IMG/VR virus record: IMGVR_UViG_3300046472_000086
Coordinates: 1-22,654 of that record
Length of the DNA stretch: 22,654 nt
Source: a virus
Strand: one strand, 5' to 3'
Shown: positions 11,368 through 19,315 of the stretch, piece by piece
Layout: each line of letters begins with the position of its first letter
Position numbering within the stretch: position 1 is the first letter of the stretch
Program-made: the position numbers and the translations under genes
The notes under the pieces: model-generated
What the model was told of the DNA's origin: nothing
Database searches by the model: none
The model's input: the letters and a program-made list of their open reading frames with translations, nothing else

Positions 11368-12423
11368 GTGCCCGTTAGCAAGCAGATTTCAGTCGAGCTT
11401 GATCCTTCGATCACTGAGCTTGACGACATTAACCCTACCCGGATCGATCAGGTTGGACTGCCTGCTAGCGGTATCCCCGTCCTGTTCATGAAGTCGATTG
11501 ATGTCTCCAAGGCAGTTAACCCTGCCGGCGGCATAGACGAGAAGCCAGATATCGATGGTGCGGAGAGTATCCTGCAACTGCTGGCAGGTCTTATCCAGAG
11601 CGAAGCAGCCGAGATGAAGATCGGCTCATGGGATGAGGCTTACGATATCCAGCTTCTCAGCGAGATAGCTTCACTAGTCCGGTGCTTCCGTGACCGGGAG
11701 ATGTGGGGCGACGAAGACGACGGTACCGTGCAGAAGGCTCAGGATGACTTCGCTAAGGAAGTCTACGAGGTCTTTATCAAGGCTCACCGGAAGTTCTCGT
11801 CTGCTGACAGAAAGAGCCTGGCCGCACAAGGCCATGCTCTGCCGGATGGATCATACCCGATCCCTGACGCTGACGCCCTGCGACGGGCTGCCATTCTTGC
11901 CCGCTCCGGGCATGGCGATGTAGCCGCAGCAAAGCGTCTTATCGCTAAGAGAGCTAAGGAGCTAGGAGTGGGAAACCCACTTGCAGGAGAGGCCGCTAAG
12001 AGCGTTCCTACTCAGATGGACGGTTACGGTCCAGGCGCGACCGAAGACCCCAAGACTTCTGCGGAAGACCCAGAGACCGCAGACGGCGAAGACGAGCCGA
12101 CCGCTGGTGACCCCAACGGTGAAACCGTCGTTTCCAAGGCACAGCAAGATGTGCTGAAGGCCGTAATCACAGAGGCTATCGCTCCCGTGTGGACTGCTAT
12201 TGAGAGCATCCAGGGAGACATGGCAAAGGTGCTGAATACAGCCATTCCTGGTGGGCCGGCTATTACCGCCCCGCCCGCTGCACGCGCAGTGCGAACCCGC
12301 GATGAACTGCTTTCCAAGGCCGCTCGTGCCGAGCGTCTTGCGGATACAGTCCGCGAACCCGATCTAGTCAACTTCTACAAGGCCGAGGCGGTCCAGGCTC
12401 GCCTGGATGCCGCAGCCCTGTAA
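11368..12423 (+). CDS. Scaffold-like head assembly protein
   Basis: The protein has 351 residues from GTG 11368, with GAGGA nine bases upstream. Residues about 142-200 hold a module common in actinophage head proteins (FSSADRKSLAAQGHALPDG, then a helix-rich stretch with AAKRLIAKRAKELG), which I recall as DUF6582-like. An acidic, disordered linker follows (about 212-248) and then a long helical C-terminus (about 252-351). That layout, and the site between protease and major capsid gene, suggests an internal scaffold degraded during maturation. The first 60 residues resemble a small beta-rich domain. Sequence recognition is moderate. Confidence 0.65.
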   Translation: MPVSKQISVELDPSITELDDINPTRIDQVGLPASGIPVLFMKSIDVSKAVNPAGGIDEKPDIDGAESILQLLAGLIQSEAAEMKIGSWDEAYDIQLLSEIASLVRCFRDREMWGDEDDGTVQKAQDDFAKEVYEVFIKAHRKFSSADRKSLAAQGHALPDGSYPIPDADALRRAAILARSGHGDVAAAKRLIAKRAKELGVGNPLAGEAAKSVPTQMDGYGPGATEDPKTSAEDPETADGEDEPTAGDPNGETVVSKAQQDVLKAVITEAIAPVWTAIESIQGDMAKVLNTAIPGGPAITAPPAARAVRTRDELLSKAARAERLADTVREPDLVNFYKAEAVQARLDAAAL

Positions 12424-12444
12424 CCGAAAGAGGAATAGGCTAAA

Positions 12445-14208
12445 ATGCCAGACACCAAGGAAATGTTCCTTGATGCTACAAGCGTCGAGGAACGAGCACA
12501 GAGGCTGGGAGCGCTGCGTGACGCGCTTCAGAAGTCCATCGACCGGCATGACGCCGGGACTGATGGCTTCATCTCGGCTAAGGAAGCTAAGGCTGCCGGG
12601 ACCGAGAGAGTCGGAATCGTCAAGGGCGCTGGCCCTGGACAGGCCGACAAGGCCGTTAAGCTAGCCCGGCTGGCTGAGCGGTATAACGCTTCTCAGGGTG
12701 AGAATTCCCTGCTGAAGGGTCTTGCTCCTGATCAGATGAACGCCGTTCAGGAGGAACTGGCTGCTCTCCGCGAGCTTGCCGGTGAACTGGGCAAGGACTT
12801 GACTACCACGTCTCCCGGAAACCTGCACCCCTACGACCTTGAGGCACCAGCTAAGATTCTGGTCCCGAGGTTCACCCCGCTGCGTAACCAGATCGCACGT
12901 CAGCGCGGACAGGGTACCGCTCGTGAGTACCGCCGGATTCTCGGCTACACCAACACGGGCATGGGCGGAATCTCCGACCAGACCCCGTTCTTCTCGTCTG
13001 AGTCTGACTCTGGCACCCCCGCGTTCGGGTCGCTGACCCTGCGGCGTGGTCAGAAGATCAGCTACGCGATGGACATCCACACCGCGAATTACATGGAAAT
13101 GTCGCTCTCGGACCTCGTTACCTGGAAGGCGCAGTTCGCTAACCTTGGCTTCGAGGATACCCGGCAGCTTAGCCAGATGGCCCTCCTGTGGTCCCATCTG
13201 CTGGGCGAGGAAAAGGCGCTTCTGTGGGGACGTGGTGCAAGCGGTTCCGGTTACTCCGGTCCCGTCTCGGCTCCCGCCGGCTCTGTAGTCGCGTCGGGTT
13301 CGGGTGCAACCATCCCGGCAGCTACCTACGGCGTGAAGATCACCGCTAACAGCTCAGGCGGGGTCGCCCCCGCCCAGACCGCCCCGGTTACCCTGTCGGC
13401 GGCCCTCGTGGTCACGCTGGGACAGAACATCGTGGTTACCCTGACCTCGGAGCCTGTCGGCGGACTGAACTACTCGCTGTACGTCGGGCCTGCCGGTTCG
13501 GAAACCCTTCAGGGAGTCTTCATTCCCAACGATGCCACGGGTACTAAGATCACCCTTAGCGCCCTGGTAGCTGGCGGGGCAGCCTTCCCGTCTGGCCCCA
13601 ACGCTGACTCAAGCTCCAACGCCAACGCCTACGACGGCTACCTTACCGTGCTGAGCAACCCGGCTAACGCTGGTTACTTCGCCCGGATGAACGCGCTGTA
13701 CCCCGGTAAGTCGATCTTCACCACTGGTGGAACGAACATCGGAGACCAGCCGTTCCAGGACGCCTTCGCAGGACTGTACGCCAACGTGTATGCTGACCCG
13801 GAGGAACTGTGGGTGGCTGCTCCGCAGCGCCGGCAGATCACCGACTTCATGCGGTCGGCTACCAATGGTGCTGCGGCTTACCGCATCACCCTGGACATGA
13901 ACGCCGAAAGCAACATGGTCGTCGGCGGAATGGCTACGGGCATCGTGAACGAGTCCAGCCCGACTTCGCGGATCGTGGACCTCCGGGTTCACCCGTACAT
14001 GCCGGCTGGCGCGGCGTTCATCAACTCGCGCACCCTGCCAATTCCTGACAGCAACATCGGCGAGACCGCCGTTGTCACCGCTGTTCAGGACTACATGTCG
14101 GTTGACTGGCCTCAAATCCAGTTCACCTACGACATGTCCACCTACTGGTTCGGCACCATGATTCACTACGCGCCGAAGTGGTCCGCAGCCCTTCTGGGCC
14201 TTCAGTAA
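12445..14208 (+). CDS. Major capsid protein, HK97 fold with Ig/FN3-like insertion
   Basis: The protein has 587 residues; RBS AGGAATAG precedes the ATG. Residues 1-120 are helical and charged like a delta/scaffold arm, probably removed by the upstream protease. The HK97-type core begins near 130 (PYDLEAPAKILVPRFTPLRN) and includes the long spine-helix region (VTWKAQFANLGFEDTRQLSQ at about 225-244). A beta-rich segment at about 272-390 interrupts it (ATYGVKITANSSGG; VGGLNYSLYVGPAGSETLQG), resembling an Ig or FN3 insertion that would project from the capsid surface. The core resumes at about 392 and runs to 587. The gene is the largest of the head block and is followed by a very stable hairpin. 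Confidence 0.9.
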   Translation: MPDTKEMFLDATSVEERAQRLGALRDALQKSIDRHDAGTDGFISAKEAKAAGTERVGIVKGAGPGQADKAVKLARLAERYNASQGENSLLKGLAPDQMNAVQEELAALRELAGELGKDLTTTSPGNLHPYDLEAPAKILVPRFTPLRNQIARQRGQGTAREYRRILGYTNTGMGGISDQTPFFSSESDSGTPAFGSLTLRRGQKISYAMDIHTANYMEMSLSDLVTWKAQFANLGFEDTRQLSQMALLWSHLLGEEKALLWGRGASGSGYSGPVSAPAGSVVASGSGATIPAATYGVKITANSSGGVAPAQTAPVTLSAALVVTLGQNIVVTLTSEPVGGLNYSLYVGPAGSETLQGVFIPNDATGTKITLSALVAGGAAFPSGPNADSSSNANAYDGYLTVLSNPANAGYFARMNALYPGKSIFTTGGTNIGDQPFQDAFAGLYANVYADPEELWVAAPQRRQITDFMRSATNGAAAYRITLDMNAESNMVVGGMATGIVNESSPTSRIVDLRVHPYMPAGAAFINSRTLPIPDSNIGETAVVTAVQDYMSVDWPQIQFTYDMSTYWFGTMIHYAPKWSAALLGLQ

Positions 14209-14220
14209 CCCAAGCGTGAC

Positions 14221-14250
14221 GGGCTCCCGCCCCATTAAGGGCGGGGGCTC
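14221..14250. other. Very stable stem-loop after the major capsid gene
   Basis: GGGCTCCCGCCC (14221-14232) pairs over 12 positions with GGGCGGGGGCTC (14239-14250), two of them G-T, around a 6-base loop. It begins 12 bases after the capsid stop. No T-run follows, so partial termination, a 3' stabiliser for capsid mRNA, or insulation of the next ribosome binding site are all possible. Confidence 0.7.
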
Positions 14251-14275
14251 GTCGCACCAGCCAGGAAGTGAAATC

Positions 14276-14644
14276 TTGAGACTCATTTACGCACCGGAGC
14301 CGGTCGTAGCCGTAACCGCCTCGGGAAGCACCGGCCCCCTCGGCGTTAGTGACGTGCAGAATTTCTGGTTGTCGCTAGTAACGGGTACCCCAACGGGTAC
14401 CACTCCGACTCTTGCCGTGGTCGTAGACGGCTTTGATCAGTACGGAAACTCGCTAACCCCCCTAGTTACCCTGCCTGCGGGCTTCTCGCTGACCACGGTA
14501 GCAGGGAATGCGTTTAGCTCATTCGGCCTGAATGCTGCGGGCACCCTGTTTACATGTGCTCCCGCTACGATTCAGCTTCGCTGGACCGTTACCGGGACAA
14601 CCCCCTCTTACCCGAACTTCTCCCTAACTCTCCTGGGAAGGTAA
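14276..14644 (+). CDS. Small beta-rich head protein, decoration candidate
   Basis: The protein has 122 residues from TTG 14276, with AGGAAG seven bases upstream. An in-frame GTG at 14216 would place the N-terminus through the strong hairpin and adds 20 residues without protein-like character, so it is rejected. The sequence begins with LRLIYAPEPVVAVTASG and is mostly alternating beta strands with Thr/Ser/Gly-rich turns (VTGTPTGTTPTLAVVVDGFD). No family is recognised. The site just after the major capsid gene suits a capsid decoration or cement protein; that is inference. Confidence 0.65.
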   Translation: MRLIYAPEPVVAVTASGSTGPLGVSDVQNFWLSLVTGTPTGTTPTLAVVVDGFDQYGNSLTPLVTLPAGFSLTTVAGNAFSSFGLNAAGTLFTCAPATIQLRWTVTGTTPSYPNFSLTLLGR

Positions 14645-14646
14645 CA

Positions 14647-14988
14647 ATGACCGCCCCTACTTCAGGTGCTCTTACCACAGCGGGTTACACCCAGGTCGGT
14701 ACCACTGGCGTATGGAACAAGACTTTCGGTACTGCCGTGGTCACGTTCAGCATCGCTCAGGGTGCCTCAGGGTCTAGCCTGACAGTCACCCCGACCGGCG
14801 ACGTTTCTGCTGCCGACTTCGACAGCGTTGTAAACAGCCTCGCATCCCTCGGAATCCCCGGTTTCTTCCGTGGAATCGGCGGGAACGACGGAGGCGGAAT
14901 CGTCACCGGCAACCCGATCCCCGCTCCTACTATCCCAGTCAACCTTCTATCACAGAGCGGCCTTCAGTCGTTCGGAATGAGCCTGTAA
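14647..14988 (+). CDS. Small structural protein, paralogue of the next gene
   Basis: The protein has 113 residues. ATG 14647 has GGGAAGG upstream; the longer open frame from 14554 overlaps the previous gene and lacks support. The start region (APTSGALTTAGYTQ) resembles that of the next gene (RPTGGSLTGNGFTQ), and both have a later helix after S-x-ADF (SAADFDSVVNSLASLGIPG here). The C-terminus is glycine- and proline-rich (GGNDGGGIVTGNPIPAPT). It is probably a virion protein; the function is unknown. Confidence 0.65.
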   Translation: MTAPTSGALTTAGYTQVGTTGVWNKTFGTAVVTFSIAQGASGSSLTVTPTGDVSAADFDSVVNSLASLGIPGFFRGIGGNDGGGIVTGNPIPAPTIPVNLLSQSGLQSFGMSL

Positions 14989-15285
14989 ATGGCACGTCCT
15001 ACTGGTGGCTCCCTGACCGGCAACGGGTTTACTCAGGGAACCAACCCGACCACTAAGTACACCAAGGCACAGGGTTCGTCCGCTAGTGCCGTCGTGGATG
15101 TTGGCAACAACAACGCTTCCACCGGCCGGGGGGCTATCGAGCAGGTTACCCCTGCTACCCTCATCAGCCAGGCCGACTTCGCTACCGCCCTGGCAACCCT
15201 GGTCACCAACGGATGTATCGCCGGCAACCCGGCCAACTCGGTTGACACCGGGCGCGGCCTGGTGTACTTCGGCGTGACCATCTAG
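14989..15285 (+). CDS. Small structural protein, paralogue of the previous gene
   Basis: The protein has 98 residues; its ATG follows the previous TAA with no gap, so the two are translated together. It shares with its neighbour the opening PT-G-LT--G-TQ pattern and an S-x-ADF helix (SQADFATALATLVTNGCIAG), but ends in a strand (RGLVYFGVTI). Tandem duplication with divergence is the likely origin. No known family is recognised. Confidence 0.65.
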   Translation: MARPTGGSLTGNGFTQGTNPTTKYTKAQGSSASAVVDVGNNNASTGRGAIEQVTPATLISQADFATALATLVTNGCIAGNPANSVDTGRGLVYFGVTI

Positions 15286-15316
15286 CCAAGCTCAAGCTAC
15301 GGGAGGGATCGCCCGA

Positions 15317-15586
15317 ATGCCCATCGGTGACACTGTAGATGTAGTTAGCCCCGCTAAGGGTTGCATCGAGATAGACGGCCTGTCAGGTGAGAGATACCGG
15401 GCAAGAGACGGAATCTTCAAGATGTCACCAGGTGACGCTAAGGCCACCGTGCAATACGGTGGTTCCTATCGTAGCCTGCAAGGACCAACAAGCCGCAGGA
15501 TCGGCTACCGATGTACCGCATGCGGTTTCGGTAGCTGGTTCGTTAACTGCAACCGCTGCAACGCGGATTGCGTAAGAGAAGGTTAA
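15317..15586 (+). CDS. Small zinc-ribbon protein
   Basis: The protein has 89 residues; ATG 15317 follows GGGAGGGATCG. The N-terminal half is a small beta barrel-like stretch (VDVVSPAKGCIEIDGLSGER). The C-terminus has CTACG and NCNRCNADC, that is C66, C69, C78, C81 and C85, a zinc-ribbon arrangement. It lies in the head-completion block, one base before the next gene. A structural zinc site or a DNA-binding role is possible; the function is unknown. Confidence 0.65.
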   Translation: MPIGDTVDVVSPAKGCIEIDGLSGERYRARDGIFKMSPGDAKATVQYGGSYRSLQGPTSRRIGYRCTACGFGSWFVNCNRCNADCVREG

Positions 15587-15587
15587 G

Positions 15588-15881
15588 ATGCCAGAGCCGA
15601 CGACGACCGTCGAGGGTATCCCTGAGGACCAGCAGTGTGTCGCAACCACGAAGGCAGGTAACCGCTGTGCCCGTCCGAGAGTGCTCGATACGGAGTTCTG
15701 CTCGGTTCACGCTGCTCCCGCGAGCGCTAGCCAGGCTAAGCGTTTTGCCGCAGTGGACGGGGACAACGTTCCCGTACATGAAGCAGACTGGTCGGGCGGC
15801 TTGTGCTCCGTTCATTTCCCGCTTGGCTGGCCTGATGACGCTGAGTCTGCCGGCTGTGCTGACGGTACCTACACCCGCTAA
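15588..15881 (+). CDS. Small protein with C-C-C-H zinc module
   Basis: The protein has 97 residues; ATG 15588 has GAGAAGG upstream and lies one base after the previous stop. C17, C27, C38 and H41 (CVATTKAGNRCARP; EFCSVHA) form a C-X9-C-X10-C-X2-H module like the one in the small terminase of this phage. A second possible metal site (LCSVH) occurs at about 73-77. The remainder is short and acidic. Function unknown. Confidence 0.65.
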   Translation: MPEPTTTVEGIPEDQQCVATTKAGNRCARPRVLDTEFCSVHAAPASASQAKRFAAVDGDNVPVHEADWSGGLCSVHFPLGWPDDAESAGCADGTYTR

Positions 15882-15889
15882 GGCTTAGC

Positions 15890-16867
15890 TTGACCACCCC
15901 GGTAACCGCGCCGACCCCTTACACCGAGCTACAGGCACCGTATGTATCGGTCGCAGAGTTTCGTGCATCCCCGACCTGGCTCGATACAAACAACCTGATC
16001 GAGAGCGGTAACCAGGCACAGCAGGATGCCGAGCTTTACAACGTCCTGCTAAGAGCGTCAACCTGGGCTGACAACTGGTGCGGTCAGCAGCTTGGGGCTC
16101 ATACGGAGTTCGAGCAGCTTAGGGTCAGGGTAGACCGCAGCGGACAGGCATACATGCACCCGTCCGCAATCCCGGTCAGGCAGGTTACCGGCCTGGCGTT
16201 CGGAACTGACTTCAATAACATGCAGGTTCTGACGGACCTTACCCAGGTCTGGGTTGAGGACCAGCGGGGAATAGTCGTGTCCATGCTCCCCTTGCGGGGG
16301 AGCTTCCGGGGGACGCTTGAGTTCGGCTCCGTCCCTGCCAGCGGCCAGACCTACATGTACGTTCAGGTTCAGTACGTCGCTGGTTACGTCTCTACGGTCC
16401 TGAGTGCGACGGCCAACCCTACTGATACCTCCATCAACGTTGTGAACCCTACGGGCATCCTAGGGCCGCCTGTGACCCTTTTCGGGACGCTACCCGGTTC
16501 GGTGCTGCGAATATACGACCCGCTGAACCCGGCAGGCAGCACGGGCGGGGAGGAAGCCGTGCAGGTAGCCTCTGGCTACTCCAACGGGTCATCCAACGTG
16601 CCCATCATCGGGGCTATCGCCCTGAAGCATACCGTTGGCTCGGGAGCGGCGGGGCAGGTTCTCGTCTCTGAGATGCCAGCCGCTGTCCATCAGGCCGTTA
16701 TCGACTTCGGTGTAGCCCTCATGCAGAAGCAGGATGTCGCCTCTGATGAGCCGTTTGCAGACGAGCCCTACGGCCCGGCCATGAAGCGCTCGGGCAGCGG
16801 AGGGGCTAGCGCGGGTCTTGTTGACCATGCTTACGAGTTGCTAGAGCCTTACCGCCGGGTGCGGTAG
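15890..16867 (+). CDS. Head-tail connector protein with inserted beta domain
   Basis: The protein has 325 residues from TTG 15890, with AAGG six bases upstream. Residues 20-160 resemble gp6-like connector proteins: an initial helical bundle (NVLLRASTWADNWCGQQLGA), then strands ending in YMYVQVQYVAGY. Residues about 168-260 form a separate beta-rich module (TSINVVNPTG, EEAVQVASGYSNGS, ALKHTVGSGA) that also appears in the tail tube protein and in the gene at the right edge. A C-terminal helix (PAAVHQAVIDFGVALMQKQD) completes the connector fold. Such proteins bind the portal as a ring and close the filled head. Confidence 0.78.
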   Translation: MTTPVTAPTPYTELQAPYVSVAEFRASPTWLDTNNLIESGNQAQQDAELYNVLLRASTWADNWCGQQLGAHTEFEQLRVRVDRSGQAYMHPSAIPVRQVTGLAFGTDFNNMQVLTDLTQVWVEDQRGIVVSMLPLRGSFRGTLEFGSVPASGQTYMYVQVQYVAGYVSTVLSATANPTDTSINVVNPTGILGPPVTLFGTLPGSVLRIYDPLNPAGSTGGEEAVQVASGYSNGSSNVPIIGAIALKHTVGSGAAGQVLVSEMPAAVHQAVIDFGVALMQKQDVASDEPFADEPYGPAMKRSGSGGASAGLVDHAYELLEPYRRVR

Positions 16868-16869
16868 GC

Positions 16870-17415
16870 ATGACAACTACGACCCGTGAGATAGTCCAGG
16901 CGGGCGTAGCCAGCTACCTTGGCGGGACTTCCTTTGACCAGAATAGCCGGTCATGGCGCGGGGCCACGCCAGCGGCATTGTCGGCAGCCGGCCTGACGGT
17001 CGTGCGAACCCACCAGTCCAAGCGCGTTAACGATAACGACTTCGTGCTCGGCCAGGCAGCAGGACGCGGCATGGGTTCCTACGTGACAGTCGAGGCCAGG
17101 CAGACCACAAACGTAAGGTACTGCATACCTGCCGGGTCTGGCAGGCGCAAGCTTACCTACAGGATAACTCTGCACGTCTACCACCTGGCACATAAGGCTT
17201 ACGCCGAAGATGCCGAGTCGGACGTAAACGGCATCTGCGAGGCCGTCAACGACTACCTCCAGCTAGACCCTTCGCTGGGGGGAATCTGCTACCAGGCAGG
17301 AGAAAGCAGGTTCGGGATCAGGACCGACGTGCCGCCTTCAGAACTTACGGCGGCTGAGATTACCACCACGCATGCCCAGATACAGTTCGAGGTTCAGGTG
17401 ATGATAGTTGCTTAG
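16870..17415 (+). CDS. Tail terminator-like / neck protein
   Basis: The protein has 181 residues, starting two bases after the connector stop with GGTAGG as a partial ribosome binding site. An N-terminal helix (REIVQAGVASYLGG) is followed by a basic loop and alternating strands, KLTYRITLHVYH and the closing AQIQFEVQVMIVA, with a long helix between them (EDAESDVNGICEAVNDYLQL). That order matches tail terminator proteins that cap the tail tube. Placement between connector and tail tube supports it. Direct family recognition is weak. Confidence 0.6.
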   Translation: MTTTTREIVQAGVASYLGGTSFDQNSRSWRGATPAALSAAGLTVVRTHQSKRVNDNDFVLGQAAGRGMGSYVTVEARQTTNVRYCIPAGSGRRKLTYRITLHVYHLAHKAYAEDAESDVNGICEAVNDYLQLDPSLGGICYQAGESRFGIRTDVPPSELTAAEITTTHAQIQFEVQVMIVA

Positions 17416-17417
17416 GC

Positions 17418-17432
17418 TAAGGCTAAGCCTTA
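17418..17432. other. 15-base palindrome in the head/tail junction
   Basis: TAAGGCTAAGCCTTA is palindromic around its central A. It starts three bases after the terminator-like gene stop, in the only sizeable gap of the tail block. As RNA it would form just a small hairpin; as DNA it could be a binding site. Confidence 0.4.
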
Positions 17433-17487
17433 TCTGCTGGACATGCGGGCTGCCAGCAAGAATCTGCCCGTTTAAGGGGAAGCACTA

Positions 17488-17679
17488 GTGTCATCAACTT
17501 ACCGTTTCGATGGCGAGACGCAGGTTTTCTACCCGCGCCTGGCCGACTTCCCCTCCGAGGGCGAGTTTACCAATCTGGTAGCAAACCCGGGAGACGAAGT
17601 TGTCTTCGCAGACCGCCAGCCCCCGCCCGGCAACTGGGCACTTGTTCCGCCTAAGAATCCCAAGAGAGAGACTAAGTAA
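17488..17679 (+). CDS. Small hypothetical protein before the tail tube gene
   Basis: The protein has 63 residues from GTG 17488, with AAGGGGAAG upstream, abutting the tail tube start (TAA then GTG). It begins MSSTYRFDGETQVFYPRLAD, has an acidic middle with beta character (PGDEVVFAD) and ends basic (PPKNPKRETK). It is short, soluble and well placed for translation. Similar tiny genes are common before tail tube genes in actinophages. Function unknown. Confidence 0.65.
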   Translation: MSSTYRFDGETQVFYPRLADFPSEGEFTNLVANPGDEVVFADRQPPPGNWALVPPKNPKRETK

Positions 17680-18903
17680 GTGCCAGTTACCTCAATCGTT
17701 TTCCCCGAAGCACTAGAATGGCTCGGGGTCGCTCGTGAGCTTGTCGCTGGCATCATCGTAGCGCCCACGGTCACGATCCCCGTTGAGAAGGCGGACCCGG
17801 ATGAGAAGCCGGTCTTCCTTATCGACAAGGCCCTGCGTGGAATGATGGGAACTACGTACGGCGTCATCATCGGAACAGAGTCGGCTGAGCTTGACTTCAA
17901 CGGACCCGTGTTCATCGACACTCTCGGCCATTACCTGTTCAACATCTTCGGCGACTACTCGGCTACCGGGTCAACCCCGACTAGCGCAACTACCTTCACC
18001 GCCCCGCTTGCGGTTGGCGCTACCACGGGGACGCTTACAAGCGCCGCCGGTTACACGTCAAGCTCAATCGTCCAGATCGGATCAGGAGCAACCGCTGAGG
18101 TCGTCCAGTTCACCAACCTCGCGGGGTCTAACGCAACCTGGGCTAACAACCCGATCAGGTTTGCTCACTCTGGCACCCCGGCTGCGACAGTTGTAGCAGC
18201 ACCGTTTACCCACACGTTCTCGCTGCTTAACTCTGGCAATGGCCAGCCGATCACGCACACCATGACCTTCCACTCGGGTATCCCGGCTTCCACTGGTGCC
18301 AGGCAGTATGCCTACTGGTGTGCTAGCGAGATCGAACTTACCCTGGACGCTCAGCAGCTTTTCATGCAGGCGACTAAGGGCATGTCGTTTATCGGGGCAA
18401 TTGCCGGCGTTACGCCGACTAACACCCTGAACACTTCCGCAGCGCAGGCTGTATGGGAGGCTAAGGTCGGTATTGCCGGCCCGGCTTCAGGTGGTACCCT
18501 GATCAACGATGTGGTTTCCGCTAACTACACCATCCAGCGGGCACTGAAGGGGTACTGGACCGCCTCAGGGCAGCAGACCCCCTATGTCATCGCCCGGAAC
18601 GGGATCGAGATCGTCGGCAAGTTCACCGAGCTTGCCCAGAGCGAGCAGCCGATGCTGAACATGCTGAACAACACCCAGCCGCAGGTTCAGATCGTGATCT
18701 CCAACGGCCTAGCGGGGGCTAACCTGCTTAGCGTCACCATGAACTGCCAGGTGGCAGCTTATGACACCGTTAAGCTTCAGTCCAACGAGGAAATCACGTA
18801 TGACGTTAACTTCAAGGGCGTCATGAACACCACCAATGCTGGCGGGTCGGGCGGAATGTCGCCTGGGTCCGTTATCCTGGTGAACGCAGTTCCGACCTAC
18901 TAA
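17680..18903 (+). CDS. Major tail protein (tail tube)
   Basis: The protein has 407 residues from GTG 17680. It has the long beta-rich layout of phage tail tube proteins: an N-terminal part up to about 100 (with SAELDFNGPVFIDTLGHYLF), a core with HTFSLLNSGNGQPITHTMTF and ELTLDAQQLFMQATKGMSF, and C-terminal strands (YDTVKLQSNEEITYDVNFKG). Residues about 108-174 are an inserted module (GTLTSAAGYTSSSIVQIG, EVVQFTNLAGS, IRFAHSGTPA) like the one in the connector. It polymerises into the hollow tube through which DNA is delivered. The chaperone genes and tape measure follow. Confidence 0.85.
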   Translation: MPVTSIVFPEALEWLGVARELVAGIIVAPTVTIPVEKADPDEKPVFLIDKALRGMMGTTYGVIIGTESAELDFNGPVFIDTLGHYLFNIFGDYSATGSTPTSATTFTAPLAVGATTGTLTSAAGYTSSSIVQIGSGATAEVVQFTNLAGSNATWANNPIRFAHSGTPAATVVAAPFTHTFSLLNSGNGQPITHTMTFHSGIPASTGARQYAYWCASEIELTLDAQQLFMQATKGMSFIGAIAGVTPTNTLNTSAAQAVWEAKVGIAGPASGGTLINDVVSANYTIQRALKGYWTASGQQTPYVIARNGIEIVGKFTELAQSEQPMLNMLNNTQPQVQIVISNGLAGANLLSVTMNCQVAAYDTVKLQSNEEITYDVNFKGVMNTTNAGGSGGMSPGSVILVNAVPTY

Positions 18904-18922
18904 GCAACAAGAGGGATCACGC

Positions 18923-19315
18923 ATGCTTAAGCGCATCGAACTGGCAGATGGCCAGTGGGTTGACATCACCCCGGTCGAAGACCTCCGGGATTTCGACCGG
19001 AAGGCCCTTAACCGGGTTACCTCCATGAGGATCACTGATGACGGGCAGGCTATCGTCAGCGGTGACTACGAGGACAAGATCAGGGACGCCCTGCTTACCA
19101 GGGTCATTCAGGACTGGTCCTTCCCCGGCCTGCCGGTCCCGTCCAAGAACCCGTATGTTCCCGCCAAGGGAGACCAGCCCGAGAAGGCCGGAAGCCTGGA
19201 CCTCCTGACCATTCCTCAGGCACGGGAGCTTCGTTCCGTGGTGGATGAGCACATGAAGCTCATCCGTGATGGCGGCGGTCCTGGCGAGCGTGGCTCGGAC
19301 CCTACAACGGCCTAG
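18923..19315 (+). CDS. Tail assembly chaperone, zero-frame (G-like) product
   Basis: The protein has 130 residues; ATG 18923 follows GAGGGATCACGC. It begins MLKRIELADGQWVDITPVED, has a mixed alpha/beta core and a C-terminal helix (IPQARELRSVVDEHMKLIRD), then a flexible Gly/Pro-rich tail ending at TAG. Position between tail tube and tape measure, plus an overlapping -1 frame downstream with no start codon, is the standard G/GT arrangement. These proteins coat the tape measure before tube assembly and are absent from the virion. The fusion form would be about 215 residues. Confidence 0.8.
   Translation: MLKRIELADGQWVDITPVEDLRDFDRKALNRVTSMRITDDGQAIVSGDYEDKIRDALLTRVIQDWSFPGLPVPSKNPYVPAKGDQPEKAGSLDLLTIPQARELRSVVDEHMKLIRDGGGPGERGSDPTTA

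Noticed and set aside
14216-14275. Upstream GTG start for the small beta-rich head protein
   Set aside because: The added 20 residues run through the 12-bp hairpin and have no ribosome binding site; TTG 14276 has AGGAAG at good spacing.
13609-14286. Long antisense open frame inside the major capsid gene
   Set aside because: It is a shadow of the capsid reading frame, crosses the strong hairpin at 14221, and lacks motifs.
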